Shown: one piece after another, positions 7,782 to 16,421 of the stretch
Layout of the letters: each line of letters starts with the position of its first letter
How positions within the stretch are numbered: the first letter of the stretch is position 1
Virus record (IMG/VR): IMGVR_UViG_3300042892_003184
Span: 1-50,552 of that record
DNA: 50,552 nucleotides
DNA from: a virus
Direction: 5' to 3' (one strand)
Made by a program: the position numbers and the translations under genes
Notes under the pieces: generated by a model
The model's input: the letters and a program-made list of their open reading frames with translations, nothing else
What the model was told of the DNA's origin: nothing
Databases searched by the model: none

Positions 7782-9097
7782 ATACAAATTCCTGAAATAA
7801 ATTTATGTAATATTTTTCCAATATACTCTATCTTTTCGTGGTCGATAACCGGACTAGTCCCCAGAAAGAATGTGTCGGTTGTAACCTTTCTCGCCACTGG
7901 AAACTTTTGTATTACTTCTTCGGCATCGTACATTCCCGCATATGCTGGTTGTAACATAATATTACCGGCAAAATATGGGCGCGTTTGAATCATGTGTCGT
8001 TCAAAAAACGTACAAAGATCCGACCGTTTGAAATCAGCGGTGTTCTTTAATGTAACTGGAAACGCAAACCAATCTGGATCTGATTTGGGTTGTGCTTTAT
8101 GTAAGTGGAAAAATTGATCGTATTTGGAAAATATCTTATATAAGTGAGCATAATTCTCACGGCGTTTCTTTCCAATCTCTTCCAACTTATCAATCTGTGC
8201 CAATCCAATTGCCGCCTGAAGTTCAATAGGTTTTAGATTGTATCCAATCTCTTCATACACATATTTGTGGTCAAACAAATAATCTGGGAGTGCTGGAAGC
8301 CAACTGCTAAATCGGCATTCACACGAACCATTTGCCAGTAGATTCTGCTTGCCTATACAGTAACAGCCGCGACCCCATTCTCTAAATGATCGAACAATCT
8401 TCTCTGTTTCGGGGTCATTCATCGCAACGAATCCACCCTCGCCCGTGGTGATATGATGCGCAGGATAGAACGAGCAACTGGCCATCTCACCAAACGACCC
8501 GAGCTTCTTTCCGTCATACGTGCTTCCCAATCCATCGCAACAATCTTCTAATAGAATAAGGTCATATTTCTTGACAATTTCCATTAACTTATCCATGTTC
8601 GGGGGATTACCGAGAACGTGAGCAAAGGTAATAATCTTTGCATCTGGATGTTCTTGACATGCCTTTTCCACTTCATCTAAGTTAAGATTCAATGTATCCA
8701 ACTCAATATCCACAAATACTGGTTCAAATCCACTTTGAAAGATTGGATTGATGGTTGTTGGAAAGCCGGCAATCGGAGTAATGACTTTACTACCCTTTGG
8801 GAAGTTTCGGCCTCTCATAGAAGTCAATGCCTTCAACATCAATAAGTTAGCAGAAGAACCACTATTAACAAATAGCCCAAGTTTCTTACCCAGTAATGCT
8901 GGGAACTTACGTTCAAACTTTGTGGCATCTGCTCCAAGTACCAACCACCCACTCAACAAACTTCGTATGGCATTAACGTATTCGTCGTGAGTAAAGTATG
9001 GGCCGGCGTATTGCACCCAATCTTCGCCGGCAACCCATTTCTTTTTAGAATCTTTATTCTTTATATATTCTTCTACTAACTTCAAAATTTCTTCCAT
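7778..9097 (-). CDS. rfbH: RfbH-like CDP-sugar 3-dehydratase (PLP, Fe-S)
   Basis: 439 aa, DegT/DnrJ/EryC1 fold. The Schiff-base lysine of the aminotransferases is replaced by histidine in YPAHHITTGEGG (H214/H215). That replacement defines the dehydratases of the CDP-6-deoxy-4-hexulose-3-dehydratase (E1/RfbH) type. A cysteine group at 245, 247, 259 and 261 lies where this family binds a 2Fe-2S cluster. EDCCDGLGSTYDGK (184-197) is another RfbH signature. Family reaction: PMP-dependent C3 deoxygenation toward 3,6-dideoxyhexoses. A reductase partner is not seen in the window. First gene after a strong early-type promoter at 9140-9168; start is the only good ATG, preceded by AAAGG. Confidence 0.85.
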   Translation of the reverse strand: MEEILKLVEEYIKNKDSKKKWVAGEDWVQYAGPYFTHDEYVNAIRSLLSGWLVLGADATKFERKFPALLGKKLGLFVNSGSSANLLMLKALTSMRGRNFPKGSKVITPIAGFPTTINPIFQSGFEPVFVDIELDTLNLNLDEVEKACQEHPDAKIITFAHVLGNPPNMDKLMEIVKKYDLILLEDCCDGLGSTYDGKKLGSFGEMASCSFYPAHHITTGEGGFVAMNDPETEKIVRSFREWGRGCYCIGKQNLLANGSCECRFSSWLPALPDYLFDHKYVYEEIGYNLKPIELQAAIGLAQIDKLEEIGKKRRENYAHLYKIFSKYDQFFHLHKAQPKSDPDWFAFPVTLKNTADFKRSDLCTFFERHMIQTRPYFAGNIMLQPAYAGMYDAEEVIQKFPVARKVTTDTFFLGTSPVIDHEKIEYIGKILHKFISGICI

Positions 9098-9139
9098 AAT
9101 AAACCTTTATTATAAGTTGTGTAGATTAATCCATTCTGT

Positions 9140-9168
9140 AATATACTACCTTCGGGTGCATTTGTCAA
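9140..9168 (-). promoter_or_regulatory. Early sigma-70-type promoter P1
   Basis: Read on the minus strand: TTGACA (9163-9168), 17-nt spacer, TATATT (9140-9145). Both boxes fit the host sigma-70 consensus closely. Transcription would begin near 9133 and run into the RfbH-like gene and the glycan cluster below it. The -35 box lies just after the stop codon of the upstream zinc-binding ORF. Confidence 0.8.
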
Positions 9169-9177
9169 TAGACGCAT

Positions 9178-9468
9178 TCACCACTTATTTACCGGACACT
9201 TTACGTTTATAAATTTATTCTTTGTTTCCATGAAACATCCACACTTATTACACCGTTTCGTATCTTGGATGAAGAACTCACAACCACCGCAGATACTCAT
9301 GCGGTGATTGTAAACTTCGTCAGATGCAATTAGACCCTCTCCCGCAACAGCTCCAGAGATAACATCTTTTGCACTTGCAACGAATCCTTTTGCCATATCA
9401 CCAATGGATGGCAACTTTGGTTCATCATGACACTCTGGTTCTAAACACACTCCAAATGGATCGGTCAT
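9178..9468 (-). CDS. Zinc-ribbon-like small protein
   Basis: 96 aa. The C-terminal half carries a CGGCEFF...CNKCGCFM cluster followed by VKCP, six or seven cysteines spaced as in a zinc ribbon or rubredoxin-like knuckle. The N-terminal half has an Ala/Gly-rich hydrophobic helix (GFVASAKDVISGAVAG). I do not recognise a named family. It overlaps the upstream gene by 4 nt (ATGA). A structural metal-binding or nucleic-acid-binding role is possible. Confidence 0.65.
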   Translation of the reverse strand: MTDPFGVCLEPECHDEPKLPSIGDMAKGFVASAKDVISGAVAGEGLIASDEVYNHRMSICGGCEFFIQDTKRCNKCGCFMETKNKFINVKCPVNKW

Positions 9469-9866
9469 TCAAGTTCTCCGATTAAAATCTGTTGTAAACT
9501 AGAAATATTATCTACTACGAAGGTTCTATATCGACGATCATTTTTCATAGTTGATGCGGTATATCGAGAGTAAGCCTCACCGGATTGTAAATTTGTTATT
9601 GGGTTCGACCTATCATCTGCGTTATAATTAAATGTTTGCCCAAATTCCGTTGATATCCTAACAAGATCCATGTCCGACAAATCATCCACCAGCAATCCAT
9701 GCAATTGATCTTTGGTTGTTGATTCATTCTTTTTATTAGGATCAATCACCAATACCATATACTTTCCAGTGTTCCCATCTTTAATTTTTTTATATGAAAA
9801 TTCTACAAGCATACCGGATTGTATATTACCTTTTGATATAAACTTTCGTTCGCTCCGTAATGCCAT
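9465..9866 (-). CDS. Hypothetical phage protein
   Basis: 133 aa, not recognised. The N-terminal half looks like a small beta-barrel (KGNIQSGMLVEFSYKKI and KYMVLVIDPNK, with GLLVDDLSDMDLVRI following), resembling proteins that wrap a short SH3-like or KOW-like fold. No signal peptide, membrane segment or cysteines. It overlaps both neighbours by 1-4 nt, so it is co-translated with the GT4 gene upstream. Confidence 0.6.
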   Translation of the reverse strand: MALRSERKFISKGNIQSGMLVEFSYKKIKDGNTGKYMVLVIDPNKKNESTTKDQLHGLLVDDLSDMDLVRISTEFGQTFNYNADDRSNPITNLQSGEAYSRYTASTMKNDRRYRTFVVDNISSLQQILIGELE

Positions 9867-11191
9867 TATTCAACCTTGTTGAGTTTAGGAAGGTCAATCT
9901 TATTTAATTTAGGTAATACCAATGTACGCTGCGTTGGAAACTCGGGAACATACTTGTCCAATAATTCCCACGTTTTCTTTTGAATACTTTCATACGAAAA
10001 TTGCTTGCGATTACGGTCAGCGGTGTTATATGCTTTATTCTTAAACGTGGTGTAATCCATGAATACCGCCGCCATAGCATTTACACATTGCTGCGGATCT
10101 GCGGTGAACCACTGCGATTCTGCTATAATAACATTCTCCCACACAGAACTCGGATGCACATTCGTGAGTTCACCGCCCACTAACACCGCCTCATCTACTC
10201 GTAAGAAGTCCATATGACCGCTCCAACCACTTGCAATAACTGGTTTACCACTCACACTTGCTTCCAAGAGTGGACGACCAAATCCTTCACCCTTTGTGAA
10301 ACTCACATGTGCCTTAACCTTGTTATGGTTATACAACGTATTCATTTCCTTCTCAGTCAATTCACCGTGTAACAAGTATATATTTGGAAGTTTCTGTGTT
10401 CCTGTCAAAGTAACAGAATCCTTTAACTGTTGAATCTTGGTGAGAATTTCTTCACGATCTAAAATAGAAAATCCTGCGCTGCTTGTTTTAAGAATAAGTG
10501 CGGGCAGTGGCTTGTCTGTAATTTGCTTGAATGTTTCCAAGAACAGTTTAATTAATACTGCCACATTCTTTCTATCTTCGCTGTATTCCCCACGTAACCA
10601 ATGCCCAACGAATGCAAAACAGAATGACTCTGGGATACTATTCAGCATTTTCGTAAATCCTGCGTCCATCGGTGCTTTCTTCCCAAAGATATTCGTGTCA
10701 ATGCAATTGTGTAAGACTTCAATGGGTTTTGATAGTTCCAGAGTTCCTTGCGTATTCTGTGGAGTTTTGTATCCATATTTACTATTCATGAATACATTCT
10801 TGGAATGTTCGGAGATTGTAAAGATTGCATTCATACGATTGCATCCTTCAATCCACTGCGATGATACCGCCGTCGTTTCAATACCCGCAGTAATACCAAT
10901 GTTATACTTTCCAATCGGTTCAAATTCGTTTGGAACGGTAATAGAAACAAACAAGTCAGGTTGCTTATTGATATTCTCACGAATAATTCTATCTAGAATT
11001 ATTTTATCCTTTGGATCATTTTCATCCAAGGCATTCATGGGTGTATCACCCCAATTCACGCTATGAACTTTCACATCAAACTTATCGTATTCAATAAGGT
11101 GACGAATAATATCACGGCTCATATCGCCGTATCCGCTACGAGTCGCACAGGGCGCTCTTACTACACACAGCGGTTTTTGTTCTATACTCAT
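9866..11191 (-). CDS. GT4 glycosyltransferase
   Basis: 441 aa, GT-B fold. The N-terminal domain starts with a glycine-rich loop (ATRSGYGDMSRDIIRHL). The C-terminal domain has FVGHWLRGEY, then HVSFTKGEGFGRPLLEASVSGKPVIASGWSGH. In that stretch the E-x7-E type motif (EGFGRPLLE) is the donor-phosphate-binding signature of GT4 retaining enzymes. It transfers a sugar, probably from a GDP- or UDP-donor. The adjacent GDP-mannose dehydratase suggests a GDP-deoxyhexose donor. AGAGG Shine-Dalgarno 6-7 nt before the ATG; 4-nt overlap with the dehydratase gene. Confidence 0.85.
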   Translation of the reverse strand: MSIEQKPLCVVRAPCATRSGYGDMSRDIIRHLIEYDKFDVKVHSVNWGDTPMNALDENDPKDKIILDRIIRENINKQPDLFVSITVPNEFEPIGKYNIGITAGIETTAVSSQWIEGCNRMNAIFTISEHSKNVFMNSKYGYKTPQNTQGTLELSKPIEVLHNCIDTNIFGKKAPMDAGFTKMLNSIPESFCFAFVGHWLRGEYSEDRKNVAVLIKLFLETFKQITDKPLPALILKTSSAGFSILDREEILTKIQQLKDSVTLTGTQKLPNIYLLHGELTEKEMNTLYNHNKVKAHVSFTKGEGFGRPLLEASVSGKPVIASGWSGHMDFLRVDEAVLVGGELTNVHPSSVWENVIIAESQWFTADPQQCVNAMAAVFMDYTTFKNKAYNTADRNRKQFSYESIQKKTWELLDKYVPEFPTQRTLVLPKLNKIDLPKLNKVE

Positions 11192-12162
11192 AATGTAACC
11201 TCTAATTTTTTAATATCATGATTAATCATTTTCTTTACCCACACATCAAACGGAGTTTTTGGTTTCCATCCAAGTACATTTTTGGCTTTACTTGCATCTC
11301 CACACAATACTTCAACTTCGGCGGGACGAATGTATCTTGGATTTATTTTAACATACGAATCCCAAGTATTAATTCCCACGTTACTGAACGCCGCATCTAA
11401 AAATTCTCTGATGGTTCTAACTTCGCCCGTAGCAATCACAAAGTCATCTGGTGTTTCTTGCTGTAACATCATCCACGCTGCTTCTACGTAGTCTGGTGCA
11501 TATCCCCAATCTCTACCCGCATCCAAATTACCCAGTTCTATATGGGTATCCAATCCAAGATGTATTCGGGCAACACCGTGTGTAATCTTACGAGTAACAA
11601 ATTCCAACCCACGGCGTTCACTTTCATGATTGAACAACAACCCAGACACATTAAACATATTATAACTTTCACGATAGTTTTTTGTAATCCAATGGCCATA
11701 TAGCTTAGAAACTCCATATGGCGAACGTGGATAAAATGGCGTAGTTTCTCTAGAAGGATTTTCTACCATTCTACCAAACATTTCACTGGATGATGCTTGG
11801 TAGAATTTAATAGGTTTACCATACTCACGAATAGCTTCTAACATTCGTAACACGCCGAGAGCGGTAATATCACTAGTTTGTTCTGGCGTATTCCAACTTT
11901 CTGCCACAAAAGATTGTGCTGCAAAATTATATATTTCTTCGGGGTTTGACGTTTTTATGCACCGTAGTAGTGAATTTTGATCCGATAAGTCTCCGATAAT
12001 GAATTGAAAGTTTGGATGTAATTCTAGATGATTGGTATTCTCTCTATTTTTTACAGAGACTCTACGTTCCATCCCATATACTTTATATCCTTTATCAAGA
12101 AGAAATTCAGCCATGTACGAGCCATCTTGACCATTTATTCCAGTTACTAATGCGCGTTTCAT
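11188..12162 (-). CDS. gmd: GDP-mannose 4,6-dehydratase
   Basis: 324 aa, extended SDR. TGINGQDGSYMAE (7-19) is the NADP-binding loop with the GMD-specific GQDGSY. ASSSEMFG (123-130) supplies the catalytic Ser/Glu. YGVSK (149-153) is the Tyr-x3-Lys pair. The LLFNHESERRG and GNLDAGRDWGYAPDYVEAAW segments are diagnostic of GMD. It converts GDP-D-mannose to GDP-4-keto-6-deoxymannose, the precursor of fucose, rhamnose, perosamine or methyl-branched sugars. Slightly shorter than bacterial GMD (about 345-370 aa). No fucose synthase or aminotransferase is adjacent, so the product may be used by host enzymes or by the two neighbouring GT4 proteins. Confidence 0.93.
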   Translation of the reverse strand: MKRALVTGINGQDGSYMAEFLLDKGYKVYGMERRVSVKNRENTNHLELHPNFQFIIGDLSDQNSLLRCIKTSNPEEIYNFAAQSFVAESWNTPEQTSDITALGVLRMLEAIREYGKPIKFYQASSSEMFGRMVENPSRETTPFYPRSPYGVSKLYGHWITKNYRESYNMFNVSGLLFNHESERRGLEFVTRKITHGVARIHLGLDTHIELGNLDAGRDWGYAPDYVEAAWMMLQQETPDDFVIATGEVRTIREFLDAAFSNVGINTWDSYVKINPRYIRPAEVEVLCGDASKAKNVLGWKPKTPFDVWVKKMINHDIKKLEVTL

Positions 12163-12163
12163 A

Positions 12164-13567
12164 TTACGCCTTCACTAAAGTATAACGTTCCCGTGAAGTC
12201 CAATTCTCCAACGCTGTATTAATATGTTCTATAAATAGTTCACCCATCTTTTCTGCTGTCATCATGCCTGGCCCCATTGCAAACTCACGGCCGGACAAAC
12301 CACGGCGTTTCCGTTCTTCACGTGTCATGTTGTAGAGTTCAAGTATATGATTGCCGGCATCTTTCCAATCACACCGATCATCGAAGATGTACGGAGTTTG
12401 TGGTGACCCCTGCAATGCTCTTGACGTTGGATAACATGGGAATGCCCATTCACCGTGATTGCGGAAACGACCATCGTGATTGCTGCCCCATTCAAACGTG
12501 AAATCTTTTTCTGCGTCAAGATATTCACCGGCATCATTCTTGAATCCACATTGATCTTGTAGTCCACCCGTGACGTTGACAATGATCGGCGTTCCTGCCA
12601 ACATGCTTTCACACGTACCTAACCCAAATCCTTCGTTACTTGCGAGATTAATCGTAACATCAGCAACATTGTATAAAGCATTCAGCACACTTGCATCAAC
12701 TTGCTGATTACTAAAGACTGCTTTCACATTCGGCACGACATCACGAATAACAACGGGAAGATCTGTTCCATTCTCGTCTACTGGTGCGGTATGCATGACG
12801 ATGCGGCAACGGTCTGCTTTTTCTTTTGGAAGTTGCGATAAGAAATGGTCGTAGGCAAGTAATACATCTGAAGTCATCTTGCGACGGAGATTGCGTGCAT
12901 TATAAAATACCACGAAATCTACTTCTTGATTATTTAAAATACCTTCCTTGACATTATTCATCAATGTCTGTCCTTCTACATTATCTTCGGCAATCGGGTA
13001 GAACTTCTTCACATGATCAATGCCATGTGGAAGATAGGTAATAACCTTATCCTTAGCATCCTCACCCAATACTTGCTTGACAATGTTATAGGTTTGCTTA
13101 CTAATGCAAAATAATCCGTCATCAGACTTATAAAAGTTCTTATTATATTTTGGGTACGGCAAATCATCCCAGATGGTATAGAACAACATAGGAATCTTCT
13201 GACGAATTTCATGTTCAATTTGATAGAGCCACACCCAGTACCGAGGGTCTGTGAAGTGTAGAATAGCGTCGGGCTTTTCAGTTTCCAATAACTGCCGAAC
13301 CACCATACTAGTGCCATACCCATTTTGTGGATAGATACGGACAGATGCATCAGCAACACCTGTAACATTTGCTACCTCGGCGCTAATATCAATTTGCTTT
13401 CCTGCTTCTGGGTGATTCACTGCGGCACCCACTTGAATCCAATTAAAAACACCAGCAGTTTGTTCTACGATTTCTCTAGACATAACTCCAATGCCCGAAT
13501 GAACTCGGATGTCATCAGACATTAGCATAATTTTCTTACGCTGTTCTTTTGGTAACCATTGCTTCAT
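12164..13567 (-). CDS. GT4 glycosyltransferase
   Basis: 467 aa. The N-terminal loop HSGIGVMSREI fits the acceptor domain of a GT-B enzyme. The C-terminal NLASNEGFGLGTCESMLAGTPIIVNVTGG carries the conserved E-x7-E (EGFGLGTCE) that contacts the donor phosphate in GT4 family enzymes. A variable linker follows before a helical C-terminus. It is homologous in layout to the 9866-11191 enzyme, though sequence is clearly diverged. The ATG is preceded by AGAGGA at 7 nt. It is the most upstream gene of the gmd-containing glycosylation set. Confidence 0.83.
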   Translation of the reverse strand: MKQWLPKEQRKKIMLMSDDIRVHSGIGVMSREIVEQTAGVFNWIQVGAAVNHPEAGKQIDISAEVANVTGVADASVRIYPQNGYGTSMVVRQLLETEKPDAILHFTDPRYWVWLYQIEHEIRQKIPMLFYTIWDDLPYPKYNKNFYKSDDGLFCISKQTYNIVKQVLGEDAKDKVITYLPHGIDHVKKFYPIAEDNVEGQTLMNNVKEGILNNQEVDFVVFYNARNLRRKMTSDVLLAYDHFLSQLPKEKADRCRIVMHTAPVDENGTDLPVVIRDVVPNVKAVFSNQQVDASVLNALYNVADVTINLASNEGFGLGTCESMLAGTPIIVNVTGGLQDQCGFKNDAGEYLDAEKDFTFEWGSNHDGRFRNHGEWAFPCYPTSRALQGSPQTPYIFDDRCDWKDAGNHILELYNMTREERKRRGLSGREFAMGPGMMTAEKMGELFIEHINTALENWTSRERYTLVKA

Positions 13568-13581
13568 TTATAAATCCTCTT

Positions 13582-13848
13582 TTATGGTGCTTGTAATATT
13601 CCAGGAGCTGTGGTAGCTCCTACTTGATTCGTTGGGCCACCCGCGGTAACTACCGGAATTCCGGGTATAACAGTTACATTCGATAATAAATATTGTTGCA
13701 TCGCCGTTGCAATTGCAGTTGCTAACTTATCTGCAAACAATGCCTGAGCGACGGCGGGATTGGGCGGGCCTGTATATGTTTCTGACCCATAACTTTGTAA
13801 TACGCCTAGTATTTGTGGTTGTAATAATCCCTTTAAAATAGCCGACAT
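13582..13848 (-). CDS. Small Ala/Pro-rich hypothetical protein
   Basis: 88 aa. A helical N-terminus (LKGLLQPQILGVLQSYG, then AVAQALFADKLATAIATAMQQYLL) is followed by a Pro/Gly/Val-rich tail ending in TTAPGILQAP. This composition is typical of small phage structural or baseplate-associated proteins, but I recognise no family. GAGAAA ribosome-binding site 7 nt before the ATG. Confidence 0.5.
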   Translation of the reverse strand: MSAILKGLLQPQILGVLQSYGSETYTGPPNPAVAQALFADKLATAIATAMQQYLLSNVTVIPGIPVVTAGGPTNQVGATTAPGILQAP

Positions 13849-13859
13849 AATATTTCTCG

Positions 13860-14018
13860 TTAAACTGTTAAACTACCAGACATACTTGCAGAGATTTCAC
13901 TCAGCCAATAATTCTCTGTAAACGTGGAGGCTAACCAGCCACGTTCTTTACAGAGTTTTCGGACATGCTCATTAATTTCTCTACGAATTTGTATGGTTGT
14001 ATATTTTGATTTATTCAT
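13860..14018 (-). CDS. Small ribbon-helix-helix-like protein
   Basis: 52 aa. An N-terminal strand (KYTTIQIRREI, residues 5-15) is followed by two predicted helices (NEHVRKLCKERGW and ASTFTENYWLSEIS). This is the layout of a minimal ribbon-helix-helix DNA-binding protein, where the strand of a dimer enters the major groove. The start ATG follows AGAAGAGATT. It lies between the PurA-like gene and a small structural-like gene. Assignment rests on pattern only; it may be a phage transcription regulator. Confidence 0.6.
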   Translation of the reverse strand: MNKSKYTTIQIRREINEHVRKLCKERGWLASTFTENYWLSEISASMSGSLTV

Positions 14019-14081
14019 AATAATCTCTTCTAGTGAGTTCTACAGAATATATATCATCCTACTTCACCAAACATTCATTTT

Positions 14082-15110
14082 TTAAATGCCATCTGGGGTT
14101 TGTGACCATGTAATTTTTAATCCACGATTATTTGAATCATACATTCTTGCATTTACATACCGATTAAAATCATAATAGTTCATAAAGGTTTTAATCATGC
14201 CATCATCAATAACGGCAAACTTGTTTACTTGCCGTAGAATATCTACCTTATTAATGATTAAATCCGTGACGCCATTAATATGCATTGCCTTAATAACATT
14301 ATCCAAGTTTGCCCAATTGACTTGGCGAGGCCGACCAGTAGTTGCTCCAACTTCCTGCCCAACCAATTGAATGGTCTTTAATACATCGTCGTCTTGGTTT
14401 GTAAAGTTCTTATTGTTTCCCACATAGGTTTCATATGCCTTCATGACCCCATATACTTTGCGGATCTTGTGCGGAGGGATACCGTTTAAGCACACTGATC
14501 CCACTGTACAATGCGACGAAGTAACATACGGATATTCTCCCCAATCAATATCTAAATGAAATCCCTGTGCCCCTTCACATAAAATATTATACTTGTCATC
14601 GTGGACAAATAAATAATCATAGATATCAATTACTTCAAACAAATTCTGATACTGAGACACATCCATCTTACCGATAGGAATACCAGTGCGACCATACTTA
14701 TCACGGTAGGCGGGACCGATGCCTTGTCCCGTCGTACCGATGATACTGTCCGTTTTGTCATCGTGTATGTGTTGATCGGTGACCACGTGCGCTCGTTTAT
14801 CAATCTTAATTAAGTTCTTCGTATCAATTCCGACAGTATTTAACGCACGAATTTCCTCAATCAATTTACCGATGTGCACCACACATCCCAGACCAATGAT
14901 ACTGGTGATGCCGTGGAGAACACCCATAGGAACCTGATGTGTGACAATTACTTCGCCGTTATGATATACGGTATGTCCCGCATTACTACCGCCATTATAT
15001 CGCAGTACAATATCATAAAAACCGGATTTGGCAAGGTGATGGGCCACTTTCCCTTTACCGGTATCGCCATGTTGGCAGTCTACGATAACATCTACGCTTT
15101 GAATTCCCAT
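14082..15110 (-). CDS. Adenylosuccinate synthetase-like (PurA/PurZ family)
   Basis: About 342 aa, much closer in length to archaeal PurA and phage PurZ than to bacterial PurA (about 430). GDTGKGK (15-21) is the P-loop, with the catalytic Asp (D16) present and the usual Glu changed to Thr. NAGHT (43-47) supplies the catalytic His. IGTTGQGIGPAY, EGAQGFHLDIDWG and the GATTGRPR aspartate loop are all present. INKVDIL matches the guanine-binding lysine/aspartate segment, while the bacterial C-terminal STGPxR motif is missing. PurA joins IMP and aspartate; PurZ does so with dGMP to make 2-aminoadenine. I start at the ATG at 15110, just after the cupin stop. Confidence 0.85.
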   Translation of the reverse strand: MGIQSVDVIVDCQHGDTGKGKVAHHLAKSGFYDIVLRYNGGSNAGHTVYHNGEVIVTHQVPMGVLHGITSIIGLGCVVHIGKLIEEIRALNTVGIDTKNLIKIDKRAHVVTDQHIHDDKTDSIIGTTGQGIGPAYRDKYGRTGIPIGKMDVSQYQNLFEVIDIYDYLFVHDDKYNILCEGAQGFHLDIDWGEYPYVTSSHCTVGSVCLNGIPPHKIRKVYGVMKAYETYVGNNKNFTNQDDDVLKTIQLVGQEVGATTGRPRQVNWANLDNVIKAMHINGVTDLIINKVDILRQVNKFAVIDDGMIKTFMNYYDFNRYVNARMYDSNNRGLKITWSQTPDGI

Positions 15111-15111
15111 G

Positions 15112-15474
15112 TTAGTCTCTATGATATTTGTCTTGTACTCGGACCAAATCATCCAAGTGGTTAGTTGATGCTTCTAAAATTTGTATATCCGAAATTGCTT
15201 CCACGTTATGAACTTGCGTTGGTGCAATGTGAATGGAATCACCTGGAACCACAAATTGTTTATTAACGAGTACTGGCTGTGCATCTTCAAGAATATAAAA
15301 GTTAATATGCCCCGTACCAGATAACACATACATCGTTTCATCTTTGAAGTGGTGATACTGAATACTCAATGATTCTCCTGCATTCACCTTCAAAATCTTT
15401 CCTACATAATGTTTCGTGTGGGCCCACAATGTTTCACTGCCCCACGGCTTTTCTGTAATTTTTGGTAGTTTCAT
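15112..15474 (-). CDS. Mannose-6-phosphate isomerase type II-like cupin
   Basis: 120 aa. KPWGSETLWAHTKHY (8-22) and SIQYHHFKDETMYVLSG (37-53) match the C-terminal cupin domain of bifunctional ManC/PMI proteins, including the HxH-x3-E metal site (HHFKDE). GDSIHIAPTQVHNVEA supplies the second motif with the last His. Stand-alone versions bind Zn and may isomerise mannose-6-phosphate and fructose-6-phosphate. That would feed the GDP-mannose used by the nearby dehydratase. It ends one base before the PurA-like start. Confidence 0.75.
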   Translation of the reverse strand: MKLPKITEKPWGSETLWAHTKHYVGKILKVNAGESLSIQYHHFKDETMYVLSGTGHINFYILEDAQPVLVNKQFVVPGDSIHIAPTQVHNVEAISDIQILEASTNHLDDLVRVQDKYHRD

Positions 15475-15475
15475 A

Positions 15476-16147
15476 TTACACCGCCAATAGTTCGTTAATG
15501 TCCAAAATACGATACGTCATTCCTTCTACAGTTCTGTGCATGTGACCAGAATATATGTTTGGCGTTCCAATCGCATGCCAAATGTTTTCAATGATATCTT
15601 GGTTATGGTCATGCCAATCTAATCCCACACCAAACTGCAACTTTCCTCTAGGGTCAAAGTGTTCGTTGATGACACTATTCGGCGGACAATGTGTAATGAA
15701 CAAATCAATGTGTTTGTCCTTTGCATTATCCATCATACGCAATACTTCGTAGGGACTGATGTTCTCCCTTTCATCCCAGTGCCAATGATTACGCAGACGA
15801 TATTCTTTATCAATACTTGCTGCGCCACCCATGAACGCAATTGTGCGATTATCAATTTCCATGACCATACCGCGAGGAATGTAAAACAAATTAGCATCAT
15901 CCCAAATGCGTGTAACTTCTGATAATTCCGTCCACCGAGTGCAATCGTCGTGATTACCGCATATGAAGTATACGGGAAGTTTTGCTTCCTTGCATACTCT
16001 ATGGAATCCCGCATCATTGCCACTATGTTGCATCAATCCAAAATCCCCTACTTGGATAAGTGCGACAGCACCCGAATCCTCTGCTTCGGCAATAGCGTTA
16101 CGAAGTTCCCGAACATCACCGTGAATATCCCCCAAAATGCAAATCAT
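15476..16147 (-). CDS. Calcineurin-like metallophosphoesterase
   Basis: About 223 aa. GDIHGDVREL (D, H), QVGDFG (D), CGNHDD (N, H), a His in ITHCPP and a final SGHMH are the full five-block dinuclear metal site of the calcineurin-like superfamily. The substrate may be a nucleotide, phosphoprotein or other phosphodiester. Phage members include lambda-like serine/threonine phosphatases. I place the start at the ATG at 16147, which has AGGTGGG about 7 nt upstream; a GTG at 16159 is the alternative. Confidence 0.82.
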   Translation of the reverse strand: MICILGDIHGDVRELRNAIAEAEDSGAVALIQVGDFGLMQHSGNDAGFHRVCKEAKLPVYFICGNHDDCTRWTELSEVTRIWDDANLFYIPRGMVMEIDNRTIAFMGGAASIDKEYRLRNHWHWDERENISPYEVLRMMDNAKDKHIDLFITHCPPNSVINEHFDPRGKLQFGVGLDWHDHNQDIIENIWHAIGTPNIYSGHMHRTVEGMTYRILDINELLAV

Positions 16148-16151
16148 ATTG

Positions 16152-16421
16152 TTACCCACCTAAAAATGTTGAAGATATCCAAATGCCTAAATAACTACCA
16201 ACCACGCTACCCAATGCGTATCCGGCCCACTGGTGAATTGCATCCGTGTTTTGTGCAATTTTCCGAATAACAAAAAAACTCATAGTGGCAATCATAAAAT
16301 CACTAAGAGCAGCGGTAGCATAGTGGGCATCAGCAACCGCACGATAGTTCACCTTCAGAATACTATACGATAATATCTGAATGAAAAACAGTGTGAGGAA
16401 TTCTTTTGCTTTCGTGTGCAT
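16152..16421 (-). CDS. Small membrane protein
   Basis: 89 aa with three hydrophobic segments: about 8-24, 38-53 and 65-86. The last is glycine-rich (GYALGSVVGSYLGIWI). A short charged stretch separates the first two. No lipobox or cleavable signal. Function unknown; size and topology would suit a holin or an inner-membrane accessory protein, but nothing specific supports that. It overlaps the next ORF upstream by one base. Confidence 0.6.
   Translation of the reverse strand: MHTKAKEFLTLFFIQILSYSILKVNYRAVADAHYATAALSDFMIATMSFFVIRKIAQNTDAIHQWAGYALGSVVGSYLGIWISSTFLGG

Noticed and set aside
10437-11066. 209-codon open frame on the plus strand
   Set aside because: It lies antisense to the GT4 gene, has no ribosome-binding site and encodes a low-complexity Ser/Phe-rich product typical of a mirror frame.
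14019-14081. Promoter before the 13860-14018 gene
   Set aside because: A TATATT box is present but no -35 box at 16-18 nt is acceptable.
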